Under the pieces are notes generated by a model that worked only from the letters and a program-made list of their open reading frames with translations, made no database searches and was not told the DNA's origin. Below, piece by piece: positions 11,818 to 24,022 of a stretch of 64,000 nucleotides of DNA. The position numbers were made by a program, and so were the translations under genes. Origin of the DNA: Odobenus rosmarus divergens (lineage: Eukaryota; Chordata; Mammalia; Carnivora; Odobenidae); assembly GCF_000321225.1 (NCBI RefSeq), contig NW_004450396.1:3251466-3315465 (forward strand), read 5' to 3'. How positions within the stretch are numbered: the stretch's first letter is position 1; each line of letters opens with the position of its first letter.

Positions 11818-14030
11818 ACTAGGCATTGTATACCCCAACCTTCTCTCCTACCCACTGAAATGGGTGAAGGAAAGAGGGGAGGTAAGGAATAAGGAAGCTA
11901 TTGCTCACTTACCTGAGTGCAAGAGCAAGGCATGAATAAATTGACTTCAGTGGCCCATATCTTGCCTGCTGTGATAGATGGAAATTTACCATAGCAACAA
12001 AAAGCCCTGACTTCCCTGAGCAAGCTTTGGGGAACTTGGTGTGGGCACCCTTTTAGAGAGCTGGGTGCTGAGGCACCCTAGAGAGAATACCCTCTGGTCT
12101 GGTACCCCATCAAATGGCTCTTACTTGGTCCTTAATGGAGCCTGGAACTGAAGCAAAGCCACTGAAACATGCAGTAGGCCCCCCGTGGCTCCAGGGGAGA
12201 CAAGGAGCCCTTCTTAGCCCCATGATGGGAAGATCCGAAGCAAGCCACCAAGGGTTTAGGAAAGCCCAATGGGCTTGTATTTGCTTTTCTTATGGTGGAA
12301 TCTACCCAGGAATGGGTAGATTCCTAGATAGAGGAAACTGGGCTGTGTTTATAGTAACTGTGGAGAATCTGGGAGGGAGCAAGGAGTGGAGACATTACAA
12401 ACAATAAGAAATTAGGCTTAGCTGGCTTCTTTAGTTTTCCCTTTTACTCCACACTATAGAGGTCCTAAGAATGGGGAAAAGAATAGTGAGGAAGAGAAGG
12501 GCACAGCCCCCAGTTAGGAGACAGGGTCTGGTTTTGTCAAAAATTGACTCTCTTCCTCTCCAGCTGCTTTTAAGCCAAATATTGCTCCCCAAACTTGAGG
12601 TTTTACTAGGGGCATCAGAGCCTAAGAAAATTCTATGCCTCAGGCACATATTGAGTTGGGGAGTCGCCTCTTGGTCCACTTGCTGGGGACCCAGATGCCC
12701 CTGCCTAGTAGTCCAGAGAACGTGAGGAAGATCCCTCACCGCCTGATAAGCTGCTTCAGGCTGGGGAGCTAACCTCCTGGGAAACCTAGATCTAGTCCTC
12801 TTGGAGGGGCCAGAGGATAGGGAAATGTTTTCTTTTCAGAGACTCCAGGATTGTGTGGGGAGATGGGAGGTGAAGAGAAGAATGTTATAAGATCATTCTT
12901 TGAAAATATCAGTTTGTGTTTCGGTCTGGCTGCTAAGGAGTGTTTATCCCCCCAACCCAGAAGATCTCCAGGCCTTTGTGTTCCAAGCCAGACCCAGTGC
13001 TTTTGTGCAGCACTGCAGGAAGTGGTGGTTGCCAGGCACCCAGAAGACAGGCCCCCCTCTCCTGGCTTTTGTTTTGCCAAGGCCTCTGATGCTGGAGGGG
13101 AATTATGCAGCCTAAGAGGGAGATCAAGAGAACTGAGTGCTTAGGGTTGAAAAGACCCAAACAACTAGAGGGGAGGTACATTTTTTTTTTTTTTTCCAGA
13201 GCTTTCTTTCAGAACTGGGAAGGAAATGGGGGCTTTTGTGACTTCTACACCTGGAGAAGCAACACTCCCCTGTCCCAACATATCCACACTGTCTTGAGCA
13301 TTTTGGAGCAGGGCTGTCAGGAAGCTCAGGGGGATGGATTCTAGGTTCAGCAAGAGGCTACTCCTCTTCTCCCTAGCCAGGCCTTGTGGAAATTAGACCC
13401 CAAGCTGTCCCCTTCACACACAGGGGCTGATGAACAGAGTGCAGAATGGATTTCCGTTCCTACTGGCTCCTTCACTCACACAAACTTGTCAGTCCCAGTC
13501 TCTGTTCCCAATTCATTATAGTTATTTTTAATTCTTTGATTGGATTTTTCCACATGCCCCCAATTCTCACTATAGCACCTTCTAACTTCTAAAACTCAAC
13601 TTATTTTTACATGATCAATATTTATAGCATTTATGTTTGTAGTGTCTTTAGCTCTAATTAATTTATTCATACTTTACCTATAGATGGTTTTTTAAAAATC
13701 ATACCACATTTATAACAGGATACTGCTTATAAATACATTATTCACTGTAGAATTAATTGAAGTAATGTGGTGGGATACATACAGAAATGTGCTCATGTGT
13801 CACTAAAAGCTGTAATACTAAAAGAAAAAAATATGTCCAAATGTTAAAATCAGATAATTTATTTTCTTATACTCTACCAATTATTTAAAATTATACCAAA
13901 TTTTTTATTGCTTCATATTTGAACCTTGATTTTCTTATGGATATTTGTTTTTCTTTCAGTTTCTAATTACTTTCATATTTTCCTAAAAGAGGCATATACA
14001 TATTTTTCACTAAGGTCATTTAGCTTTCCG
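11818..14030. other. Unique sequence, SINE-free
   Basis: About 2.2 kb with no named repeat. The 12.1-13.4 kb part has balanced composition and several overlapping frames of 60-103 codons on both strands, none with a recognisable domain or consistent exon structure. A 16-T run lies near 13181. From 13.5 kb it becomes AT-rich. Confidence 0.4.
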
Positions 14031-14640
14031 AAGATATTTGTGGAGGTGAATTCACTGACCTCCTTTGACTATTTGTTTTAATATGAACAGGTCGCTTTTC
14101 AGCTTTGCTGTGTAATCTTCATCATGGGCTAGTCTCCTCTCTCTTGACCTCGTACTTTTTTTTCTTGGATTCAGTTTAAGTTTTCCTGAAGTAAATCCTC
14201 ATTTTTTTCCCCAAAGAGTAAATCGTAGAAAACCTTTTGAGCTATGCATGTCTGAGAATACCTTTGTCTTGCTTTCATGTTGGAGTAATGGTGTGGGTTG
14301 ATATATAACTCTAGGTTAAAATAGCTCTTCCTCAAAACTCTGAAGGCATCCAGCAATAGGCTGCCCACTTAATCTTCATTCCTTTTAGAGAAACTGGTAT
14401 TCTCCCTGTCAAAATTTCTTAAGCTCTTCTATTTATTCCTGGATGTTTGGAATTTCATATCTTCATGTAAATCTTTTTTTCTCTGCACCTATTAATCCCT
14501 CTCAACAGTTTTCAATTGGAGTTGTTAATTTTTTTATATTTTTGGAATTCTTGTATTGCATAATTTATTATTTCCTCCCCTTTATTTTCTGTATTTTTTT
14601 TATTTCTAGAACTCCCCTTAACCAGACTTTAGGTTGATTT
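14031..14640 (-). repeat. Possible old L1-derived segment
   Basis: T-rich text such as 'aatacctttgtcttgctttc', 'gttgatatataactctaggt' and 'tttatttctagaactcccct' resembles the reverse strand of an old L1-related repeat whose wording I partly recall. It ends next to the LTR at 14645. The family is uncertain. Confidence 0.35.
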
Positions 14641-14644
14641 CTCA

Positions 14645-15205
14645 TGTATTAGTTATCTATTACTGTGTAACAAAGTGTCACAAGCTCAGCAGCTTAAAAC
14701 ACATTTACTATCTCATAGTTCCCATGGGTCAGGACTCCAAGCACAGTCCAGAAGAGTCCTTTGCTCAGGGTCAAAGTGTCAACTGGGTTGCAGTCTCATC
14801 TGCAGGCTTGATTGGGGAAGAATCTGCTTCCAAGTTTGGCAGAATTCATTTCCTTCCAGCTATAGGACTGAGGGCCCCAGCTTATTGGGGGTTTTTGGCT
14901 AGAGACTGCCCTCAGCTCCCCAAGGCCACCCTCAGATACTTGCCACATAGACCTCCCAACATGGCTCTTCTCTACTTCAAAGCCAGCTAGGGAGAGAGAA
15001 TCCCTAGCATTAGTCTCCTAGCAAGAAAGGATCTTCTATAAGGTAGTGTAGCCACAAAAGTGACATCCATCACCTTTGCCATAGTCAAGTCACTAAAAGA
15101 AAGTCATAGGTCTAGTCCACACTCAAGGAGAGAGGACTATACGAGAGTGTGAATACCAGGAGGTGGGGATCATGGAGGAGCCACCCTATCATTTATCCAC
15201 TGCAT
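14645..15205 (-). mobile_element. MLT1-like solitary LTR, minus strand
   Basis: Begins 'tgtattagttatctattact' and 'gtaacaaagtgtcacaagct', includes 'tcatctgcaggcttgattgg', and ends near 'gaataccaggaggtggggat'. This is the order of a reversed MaLR/ERVL LTR. The 118-codon frame at 14634-14990 falls inside it and is not a gene. Confidence 0.75.
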
Positions 15206-15689
15206 CCCATGTTTCTTAGTCTCCCCTCACCTGCCTTTTCTTCCCCCTGCAGTTTTCATTCGTTAGTACTTTTCATCTTTTAATCTATACTCTGGAAGCT
15301 TTCCTCTTCTTTATTTGCTGGTTCTTCCTGAAAATACTTCCCATGAAGTAGGAAAAAAAAAAAATTACAATAGTGTGATGTCCTGGATGTCTAGTGAAGG
15401 ATATGATTAAAAGAAGGGAGTGATCAACAATGTTAAAGCTATGTTTTATTTGTTAATGAGTCAAGAAAAATGAGGACTGATAACTTCCCTATTGGATTTA
15501 GCAACATGGCATCACTGTGAGGTTGGAAAGAACAGTTTTGGTGGAATGATAAAGGTAGAAGCCATTTGGAATGGGTTCAAAAGAGAATGGGAGGGAAAGA
15601 ACGAGAGTAGGAACTAGAAAACTCTATGGAGTTTTGTGTTTTTTTGCTTTTAAGTTTGTTCCCAATTTTACTGAGAAATAATTGATATA
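15206..15689. other. Unique sequence plus possible L1M scrap
   Basis: Nothing clear. The last 40 bases ('cccaattttactgagaaata', 'attgatata') resemble the reversed start of an L1M 3' UTR but are too short to call. Confidence 0.35.
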
Positions 15690-15703
15690 CTGGAGGAGTT
15701 TTT

Positions 15704-15908
15704 CTTTTTTTTTCAAGATTAATTGTTTATTTGAGAAAGAGAGAGAGCAAGCAAGCAGGGGGAGGAGCAGAGGCAGAGAGAGAATCCTGAAGCAGACTCC
15801 CTGCTGAGAGCAGAGCCCAAGGAGGGGTTTAATCCCAAGACCCTGAGATCATGACCTGAGCCAAAATCAAGAGTCACCTGCTCAACCGACTGAGCCACTC
15901 AGGCACCC
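15704..15908 (-). mobile_element. CAN-SINE, minus strand, older type
   Basis: Diverged SINE: 'caagattaattgtttatttg', 'agcagactccctgctgagag', 'gatcatgacctgagccaaaa', 'tcaagagtcacctgctcaac', gagccactcaggcacccc. The 'tcaagagtc' section marks the older subtype. The 14-base duplication ctggaggagttttt flanks it (15690-15703, 15909-15922). Confidence 0.95.
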
Positions 15909-16318
15909 CTGGAGGAGTTTTTGTATTAAGAGAAACTGAGAAAATGGGGCAGGAGTTGGACAAAGATGCAGGATTGAGAGAGATTATTTAACATGTGAGA
16001 AGTTATTTCATGCTTATATGCTCATGGCAGTGATCTAGAAGAACAGAGAAAAAATATAAAGGGATACAGGAGAGAAAGGGAACAATAGCTAGAGCAATAG
16101 CTTTTAATAGATAAAAAACAACAGGATCTGATGCACAAGTGGAAAGGTTGGCACTAAACAGCCATGTAGACAGTTTATAGTAAAAGGCAGGATAAGAGTT
16201 GGGAAGGGAAAGGTTACTAGGAATGTGACCTCCTCCTACAGAGGAGACATGGCAGGTGGATGGTTGACCTTGACCAGACCTCCTTATAAGTATGTTAATG
16301 ATGTTTACTGTTAGATGG

Positions 16319-16356
16319 ACACACACACACACACACACACAGAGAGAGAAAGAGAG
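16319..16356. repeat. (AC)n(AG)n microsatellite
   Basis: About eleven AC units run directly into AG-rich sequence (agagagagaaagagag). It is likely polymorphic. The 111-codon minus-strand frame at 16003-16338 starts inside it and is not supported as a gene. Confidence 0.95.
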
Positions 16357-16730
16357 CTGCCAAGTGTCAAGGTGGTCAATTAGGACAACCTAGAATTAGT
16401 TATACAACAACCCACACTATTACTTCAACATGAAGGCATAATGAAGGCATTTTTAGACATGGGTATCTCAGAAGATTTTCTACCATTTACCCTTCTGAGA
16501 AAAGAACGTTGAAGCTATACTTCAACCAAACTTACAATGAACCCAAGAAAGAAACAAGTATCAGATCAAGATTGCTTATTGTAAAGAAGGCTGGAACTTA
16601 AGGGAGTTATGCAGCCTGACAGGCTGGGGAGCAGACAGTGCCCTGTACCACAAACATCATTCCGAAACCAATTGGTAATCCGAAAACAAAATGCATCCTA
16701 CTGAAGAAGAAAGAGACATTTTTAAAAAAG

Positions 16731-16736
16731 GTGAGT
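16731..16736 (+). promoter_or_regulatory. Candidate 5' splice donor
   Basis: The text aaaaaag|gtgagt is a consensus mammalian donor. It follows a unique segment in which a short ATG-initiated frame (ATG at 16691) runs into the donor without a stop. There is no proof that it is used. Donors this good arise by chance every few kb. Confidence 0.25.
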
Positions 16737-17638
16737 CTGACAGATTTGGGCTCCTCCTCACAAAAGAAATGCCACATGTGTGCCTAGTTCTTGCCAATAG
16801 TCTTCAAATTATCACTGAAGTGTGCTGCTGGGTAAGCTCTAGTATTCAAGCAAGTTTGTTTTGACGATTGAACCCTTCTACTCTGAAGGCAGGTAGGTGG
16901 GCAGATGTTATTGTGGGAGTGTGGTGGGCACAATATCTTTTCTATTTTTTTTTTCCTTTTGGGTTTCTTGGGTGAACTTCGATTTCCCCAGGATTAGTCA
17001 TTCTGTTTATTCCTCTTGGTCCTTCTCTTGATGACTAATTTGGGGAAATTGTTCTTGGTTACTTGGCGACAAACTCGTTGAGAATGATGGCTCATGCTTC
17101 TCAGGGGCAGAGTCTGAAATTTCCTTTGTAATCAAGGTACTTCACAAGGAGGACTGGTACCGAAATACAACTTTTAACAATAAAGAGTGCCCTCAAGATC
17201 TCCAGGTGTGAACAATGGCATTTCCTAGGAAGGAAATAATTGTCACCTAAGTTCAGACTTCTTCGTACCCCAGACCAGAATGTTTATTTTTCTCATCCAA
17301 GATGACTGTCATGCTCACTTTATACAAAGCAAGAGCAACAGGAATCGGGGTCTTCCTGCTGGAGACCAGCCCCACCATGTGTTCAGCTGCTCCCAGATCA
17401 AGCATGCCTCCCTGGAGGGTGCCAGAGACCACGGTCCTCTCAACTTGCACCACGAACAGCCTCTGGTGTTTGCCTCGATTTCTGTGGCAAGGGTCTGGTG
17501 ATCCTTGGCTGTCCTCTCTTATTTTTGCATGAAGGGCTAGACTAATTAATGGAGGAGATTGGCATGGCTTCCAAAGCTACTGCGTAGGACTGTTCTCCCA
17601 ATGAGAATCTTCCTGAAACCAGCATACTGTCAGGGGGA

Positions 17639-17666
17639 GGTGTGTGTGTGTCTGTGTGTGTCTATG
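17639..17666. repeat. Imperfect (TG)n microsatellite
   Basis: gtgtgtgtgtctgtgtgtgt followed by ctatgcatgcata. The tract is interrupted and so is probably of low variability. Confidence 0.85.
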
Positions 17667-19119
17667 CATGCATACACAAGACTGAATGACAGGGTTTACT
17701 TCTGGGTAGAAGCCCTACACTGAACACATGGGCTCATGTTGTCAACAAAAAGGCTAAGGCTTTACTTTGATTTGCTGGCATCCACTCTTGTTGCCCTAAA
17801 CTTTGTGTAACAGATCACTCCCTTTCTTTAGCTACCACAACTCTGTGGCTTTTTTTCCCCTTGGGCTAAAGACAGCAGCTAATTACTTGTGAAGTGTGAG
17901 GTGAGAGATGATAGCTGGGAAGACAGCCACAAGCACTACTGTTCTGGAGAAAGCCTTCCAATAAATGAAGGCCTCCCACTCCTTGGAACCTGCCTATGCT
18001 AAGCTTAGCACTTCCTTGGAGCTTGCAAATGAGAATAGCTGCCACCTCTCCAGCAGCCTTCTCCTGGGCGTGCTTGGGAAGTACTCCCCAACCTTCTTTC
18101 CATTTTCCAGAAATCAGTCAAAACCGCTACTGTGGTTTGCCTGTTGTGGTTGTTTTCCCCTCTGTATTTCTTAGGTGTAACATATATTTTCATCCAAACT
18201 TTTGAACCAGAAACGCAACCCCTTTATTTTAAAGAATCTGGGTATGAACTAACAGGCTACTATGAACCCTGCCTTTTGTGTTTATATAGGATGTTAAAGT
18301 AGACACTTTTGCCCTCAATTTTGGCTATAGCTTCAAAAGGTTGAGTAGAGGCTAATCGGTAGCAAATGTTTCCATGTTCTCAAGTGAGGTATTGCGCCTC
18401 CTATACAGGGCTGGCAACGTTGGTGATCAAAAGCTGTTTCCATGACCCGCCCACCCTAACATCCCCCAAAGGGTATGAGAAATAGAGGTTGAAGAAGGAG
18501 TTTCTTTGAAAAAATCCTGGCAAGCTGAGGCTCTTTTCCTTTCCCAACCCTAGATGTTAGGGAAGGGAGAGGGTTGTCTCTTCTTTACTAAAGCCGGTGA
18601 CAAGGGTTTCAGAGACACACTTGGAAAACTTGATGAGTGTCTGTGAGTTTAGGAATCAATTTGAGCCATTCCTATAGAACAAAAGCTAAAAGGCTAAGCT
18701 GAAACCACTTGTTGAGATGGGAAAGGAAAATGGTCTGTGTTGGGCAGGTGGTACACTCAAGGATGCTTGCGTATACCATGGGCCAAGTGGGCAGTGGGGA
18801 CTGATCCTGGATGCATCTGGAAGGAGCCCTACACAGAAGAGCTACCGAGTGAGCTAATCCCACCAGTGTCAGGTCAAGGGAACACACTGGCCCTGGTGCT
18901 AAGTGTAGGGGTTGACCCAACAGATCAGTTAGGGACTGCATCACCCATGTCAGAGGACTGTGTGATGTGAGATCTCATAAGGGGCCTCTGAAGACCCCCA
19001 CAGGAGCACTAAAACAACAAGGTCAACGTGGAACATAGAACGCCCATAACCCGTCCTGAGTTAGAGCCTCAGATCAGTTGGTAGAAAGGAGAAAGAAGCT
19101 CAAGGAAATAGAAAGGAAA

Positions 19120-19275
19120 CTGACCATGTCCCTCTCTCTCACTGCAGGTTTCCAGCCCAGAGGCAGCCTGGGCTGGCTAAGAAAGGAGACTTGATAAAGT
19201 CTGGAATTTTTACAACACATGGAAGTAGATATATTGATGATTGAAATAAAGCTGTTACTATGACTAGGAGTAACT
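19120..19275 (+). other. Candidate terminal exon: branch point, 3' splice site, poly(A) signal
   Basis: A branch-point-like ctgac (19120-19124) is followed by a pyrimidine tract and ctcactgcag ending at 19147. AATAAA lies at 19245-19250, about 100 bases downstream. Together these are the minimal parts of a last exon (about 19148-19270). One frame stays open for about 31 codons with no recognisable protein. If used, a noncoding or minor transcript is more likely than a coding gene. This is inference from motif spacing only. Confidence 0.25.
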
Positions 19276-19560
19276 GGAGGCCTTTTTTATTTTCTAAGAG
19301 TTCTTATAAGATTCTTAAGGTCTGCCTTAAGGCAGAGAAGAAATACCTCTATAGGGCAGGTCGGTAAGGGCAATGAAGAGAAAGAATAAAAATGTTTTTT
19401 CTGCTTGCACCCCATGGAAATTACATTTCCATTCTGCTCACTCAAATCCAACTTTCAAATATACCTTTTGAGGAAAAGTGAAATTGGAATCAGAAGTAGC
19501 AGTTTAGATGAATATAAACAGCTTGCACGTTGTCAAAATTCCTCATGTGAAAATATCCAT

Positions 19561-19705
19561 TCGTTATTAATTCATTGAAAATAAAAGGATCACCTACTGT
19601 GCCCCTTGACCTGAGCTAGGTGTGAGGGATACAAATGTGAATAAGAGTGAGCTTGCACAGCTCTTAGTCCAGTGGGAGAGTCAGACGTGTAAACAAATTG
19701 TGGCA
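19561..19705 (+). repeat. L2 3' end relic
   Basis: 'attcattgaaaataaaagga', 'cctactgtgccccttgacct', 'gagggatacaaatgtgaata', 'gtccagtgggagagtcagac' follow the L2 3' terminus order (attcattca, gcctactatgtgcc, ggggatacagtggtgaa, tctagtgggggagacag). Diverged, with no coding capacity. Confidence 0.7.
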
Positions 19706-22700
19706 CAATGTGACATCACACCACAGACGTAGACACAGAATTATATGGAAGCCTCTTCAAAGCTCATTCTGCTCATTTGCATTTCTTATCTGCATCGTTG
19801 TAAAATTAAAATATACTAGGGGAGAGCCGCTAACCCTAAATGTGGAATTTCCTAGCAGGGAAGGAGGGAGGCCACAGTGGAATCCAGGGTGGAGTGGGGC
19901 TCAGGCCATAGAAATGTTGAATTGGATCGGCCCAAAGAGTGTTTGCCCACTTTATGACTCTGCTGAAAGCCAGAGCTCCTTGCCAGGAAACAAGTTTTGT
20001 GACAGCTATTATACAAATTAAACCCAACTTTCTGTGATTAGAGCATGGTGGGAATTGGCACAGTGATATGTCTTTTTTCTTTCACATATTAAAAAAAATC
20101 TTTAAAAAGCTAAAGCTATTTCTCGCACACCACTTTTGGATTTGGCAAACGTGGTGAATGAGGAGAAAATGGAAAAATTTTTAAAGTTTGTGGCATTTAG
20201 CCCTCATCAAAGATAAGAATTAAAAGTGAGAAGAATAATAATGACTAGCATTTAAGTCTTCAAATCTTTTTCCTTGGAGATTCTGAAGTGAGCAAGGTAT
20301 AAGGACTACAATTTTTTTCAAAGGTCTTAAGGATGATAATTTTTTTCTGTTATTATTCTGTCACATTAAATACATTCACTCCTCAGAAATATGATATTTT
20401 GGCCATCCAGCTATTTATAGATTACATTAAACTGGAAACTCATTGGATTAATGTATTTGGATTTATTTCTCTGCACAATAACCTGATTTTTTTTTTTTTT
20501 TTTTGGTATGGAGAGAACAGAAAGGTTAACTACAGTTAGCCTTTTATTTACTTATTTTTTTTTAACATTCAACCTTTCTCTTTTTGAAACTAATTTACTT
20601 GAAGTTTAGGATTTTTTTCCCCCAAGTAATAGAGTAGCTTTGTGCAAAAAAACGATCAACTTTTACACTGTTTATATAACTGCCCTATAGCTTGAGGGAA
20701 GGCCCTGTCTTTTCCCTTCCCAACCTACCGTTCAAATTTTCAAAAATATACTTAAATTATTAGTAGCAGTTATGAATGTGATCTACAGTACTTACATGTG
20801 AGAAAGGTTGTATTATTTATTTGAAATTAAATACATCAGTCATATTTTGGGAGTGGCATTAAGGATCTGAAGACTCTTATGGAGCCCTCAAACATAGAAA
20901 AGTTTTCTAGTCTTCACAACATCATTGCCATGGTTGAGACACCCACTGGACATACCCTCCTCCCCCATTAGAACTCTGCCTAGCATACCAATGAAAGTTT
21001 GATAAATAGATGAATGAATGCTTGAAAGGTTATTCAAAGTGGGCAGGAGGCTCTGTAACTTCAGTGTCCAAGGCCATGATTCTTAGTTGTTGGTATCTGA
21101 AGGGGTCAATACACAGCACCCCCTTTTCTTCCCACTTGAGTTCAGGACCAACTGGGAGATGCAGCAAATGTGCAGAGGAGACCGAAAGACCACTTCAGAT
21201 ATGGATAAAGCTACGTCAGAGAGATGGCCAAATGGTTTGCTAAAACTAAACTCCAGAGCTCGACTTGTTCACCCACCCGACTAGACTGATTCACTCACCC
21301 AGCCAAGGCTGCTGTGGGCAACGGCAGTCCTCCTCCATTAGCGGCAGAGCCTGGAAAATGGACAGCAAAGCAGAGGAGAAACAAATGGAGAAGAGCTGGG
21401 GTGTGCAGGCCCTTCTTTCTCCCATCTCATTCATCAGAGCGGTTGCTTATCCTCCCTTGGGAAGACTGGGAGGTGTGGGGAGGAGGGGAGAGATCAAGTT
21501 ACTGACTTCTATGGAGGTCTCTCCACAAGGGAGGAAACATCAGGAAAGGGAATAAGTGCACTCCCCTTGACATCAGTATTCAGTTCCTCTGTCAGTTAGG
21601 AGCCACCTCATAAGGGAGGTCTTATGTCCCCTGGGGGCACAAGAGCCCACCCACTGTGAACCCCAAACTACCTGTTTCTCCTCAGGCTCTGAAATGAGCA
21701 CTCCTGCATCCTTATCTGGCTGGTCCTGGCTCTCTACCCGCAGTAGCCGCCTCCCTTGGTGGACAATTTTCCCAGAGCAAAAGGGTTGGTGGGGCAGGGA
21801 AGGGCCAACTCTGAGTGCCTCCTACTTTCTGTTCGCCATAAAAATATATATCCCTGAAGCCATGGAGCACACAGTCAGAATCTAGTTTCTTAGGATGAGA
21901 AAGGGGGATAAACAATTCTCCTCCTTCAGTTTTCCTATGAATTAAGAATAACATGCAAATAAATTGTCTAAAAATGTGTTCTTTTCACCTTTTAAAAATT
22001 GTAATTGCAATTTAAATCATAGGCATTTCGGGTGGATCATTTAAAATTCAGCACTGATGAGGAAGATGAAAGACAGCAAAGTTTAACTCTTCCTTCTCCT
22101 CAGGCGCCATTGAGGATTTAGCACCAGGGCCCAGGAATTGTATGTTGACAGAAAGAAATCTATTTTGGAAGGATGGAGCTCTGGCCAGTTGCAAAATCAC
22201 CAACTCTGAACGTTCCCCTTCAAAGTGGGCCTTCTGGTGGTCGAGGCAGCCTCCTGCTGAAAGATATGCCTGAGTCAATATGCCTGTCCTTCCAAACAGA
22301 TCTGCCTCCAGGAAGGCCAGCATCAAAATAGAACTATAAATACAGCACAGACAAGTTTTCTCCCTGGACATGGATGAAGAAACAGGTCGCCCAAATATCT
22401 TTTGCCACCATCTTGTCAACACAAAGCAGAGCCAGATTTACGCAGTTAAAATAATAAAAGGAGAGATGCTGGCTTCTTAATAACATCTTTGTACTTATAA
22501 ATCAAACCAATCCTATCTTACCTTTGAAATTTTGAGTTACACAGAACTATGAAATATATTATTTGAGCCAATAAGTAGATAGAAAAATGTTTAAAGAAGT
22601 GGTAACATCTTTAGCTATTTTCCACCACAAATTTGGTTAAGTTAATTAAATTAAATTAATCATGAGACCGACTTCCAAGAAATAGAGCACAAGGCAGTTA

Positions 22701-22794
22701 CGTTTTGGTAAGAGGGGAGAGAAAGAAAAAAATAGGAAGAGAAATAGGAGGAGAGGAAGAGAAAAGCAGGAAGTAATTTTTAAACCTAGCCCCC
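19706..22794. other. SINE-free unique sequence
   Basis: About 3 kb with no named repeat apart from poly-T near 20488-20505. The 124-codon minus-strand frame at 22048-22422 is the longest frame here that no repeat explains. I recognise no domain in it and treat it as probable chance. A possible MIR/L2-like tail near 20980-21030 (atagatgaatgaatgctt) is too short to call. Confidence 0.4.
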
Positions 22795-22855
22795 TGAAAG
22801 CCATGTAATATTAGATATCAACTGTATCTCAATTTAAAAATTAATTAAAGGGAAA
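22795..22855 (+). repeat. Possible short L1 3' tail
   Basis: 'tattagatatcaactgtatc' then 'tcaatttaaaaattaattaa' resembles the terminal bases of L1 3' UTRs. No target duplication was found, so the call is weak. Confidence 0.3.
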
Positions 22856-23124
22856 GGGGTTAGGATTTTGCAGAATCTTGCTTTATTTTTTGGAATTTAA
22901 ATTCATTAGCCACAGAAGTACATTTGAGAAGATTAAAAAGCAGTTTGGCTTCTCTAAACTCAGGGAACTTCCCTAGAGCGATGGGGGGGCAGTGGGATTA
23001 AACAGACAAGCCATTATTTTACATCTTACTAAAGTGGTACTGGGTTCTTAATTAGCAATAATGGGAAAGGAATACAATGTAAGTGAAAGACTGGGAACTG
23101 ATTTTTAGAGCTTCATGAAGTTCA

Positions 23125-23187
23125 CTATATATATATATTCATATATATTATCATATATATATGCACACACACACACACACACACAAA
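23125..23187. repeat. (AT)n/(CA)n compound microsatellite
   Basis: TA-rich runs broken by tcatatatatta, followed by about eleven CA units. It is a typical compound dinucleotide locus. Confidence 0.95.
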
Positions 23188-23189
23188 GG

Positions 23190-24010
23190 GAACATTAAGC
23201 ACAACTCAACAGACAATGAAGTTTACTCCAGAAAACTTGTCTTGATTATGAATGTTCTTTAATCCTAAACTTGGCCATTGTTCATAAAATGTTCCATGTT
23301 GATAAATCTCATGATCAAACCAGAGACTTTTGTCAGGAATTATATTTTTGTCCAATCTACAGCTGAAATGTGATGAGGCAGCTGGTTTAGCACTTAGTAA
23401 TAAAACAAAACTCATTCTCCCAATTCTGATCTAGAATAGATTTATATATCCTTTGCTACTGATATATCTGGAGCTTTGCACAGCTGTGATTTAAAAGTTT
23501 CTCAACAATGACAAAAGCTAGCATCTATCCCTTCACCCTTGCTGAAACACTAGAAAGAAACAGTTCTCACTGTCACAGTAATTCAGAACTTCTTTAATAA
23601 AACAAAAATATATGGAGGTTTCAAAAGCTCCATACATCCAAGGGATGTAAACACAGCTCTCTGCCCTTGACTCTCCATGGAATGAAATCTGCTTTTATAT
23701 ATAAAACATGGGGATTGACTACTTCATATATTCTGATAGTACATTTTCTAGTTTGTCTTTCTATTGGCAAATTTTCAACTAGGGTAAAGTTGGCTTTTGG
23801 GGGAAAGACTGAAAAAGAACTCCACTCTGCACTAAAGGAGAGTTATATAAGAGCTAACTTTGAAGTCTTAAATAGTTCAAATAGAGAAACAGGCACTATG
23901 TTCTCAGGAATACCTCCTAATCAGCAAAATTTTGGCCATGGTGAAGATCTGGAAATCATAAGTTAGTGTTCTGTGACCTCACTTCATCTACCCTTGATCG
24001 ATATGATAGA
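23190..24010. other. Unique sequence without recognised genes
   Basis: A 99-codon plus-strand frame (23667-23966) has one hydrophobic stretch near residues 20-33. It has no recognisable family, no upstream promoter signal and no poly(A) signal nearby. It is probably chance. Confidence 0.4.
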
Positions 24011-24022
24011 GTGTGTGTGGAC

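Larger units (their letters stand above)
15923..19560. other. SINE-free unique block with microsatellites
   Basis: No interspersed repeat is recognised across 3.6 kb apart from the AC, AG and TG tracts. The block includes a donor-like site at 16731 and an acceptor/poly(A) signal pair near 19147-19250, entered separately. Minus- and plus-strand frames around 17253-17532 overlap each other and have no recognisable product. Confidence 0.45.

Noticed and set aside
13181..13196. Run of T as a possible reversed SINE/L1 tail
   Set aside because: No SINE or L1 text follows on the right and no target duplication is visible. Just a T tract.
14634..14990. 118-codon plus-strand frame
   Set aside because: Lies inside a reversed MLT1-like LTR.
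15650..15690. Short L1M 3' UTR-like text before the SINE
   Set aside because: About 40 bases with no continuation after the SINE. Below what I can support.
17253..17532. Overlapping frames on both strands with a plausible-looking minus-strand peptide
   Set aside because: Mutually overlapping, no recognisable family, no supporting splice or promoter signal. Left as unsupported.
20488..20505. 18-T run as a possible retroposon tail
   Set aside because: No element body adjoins it on either side.
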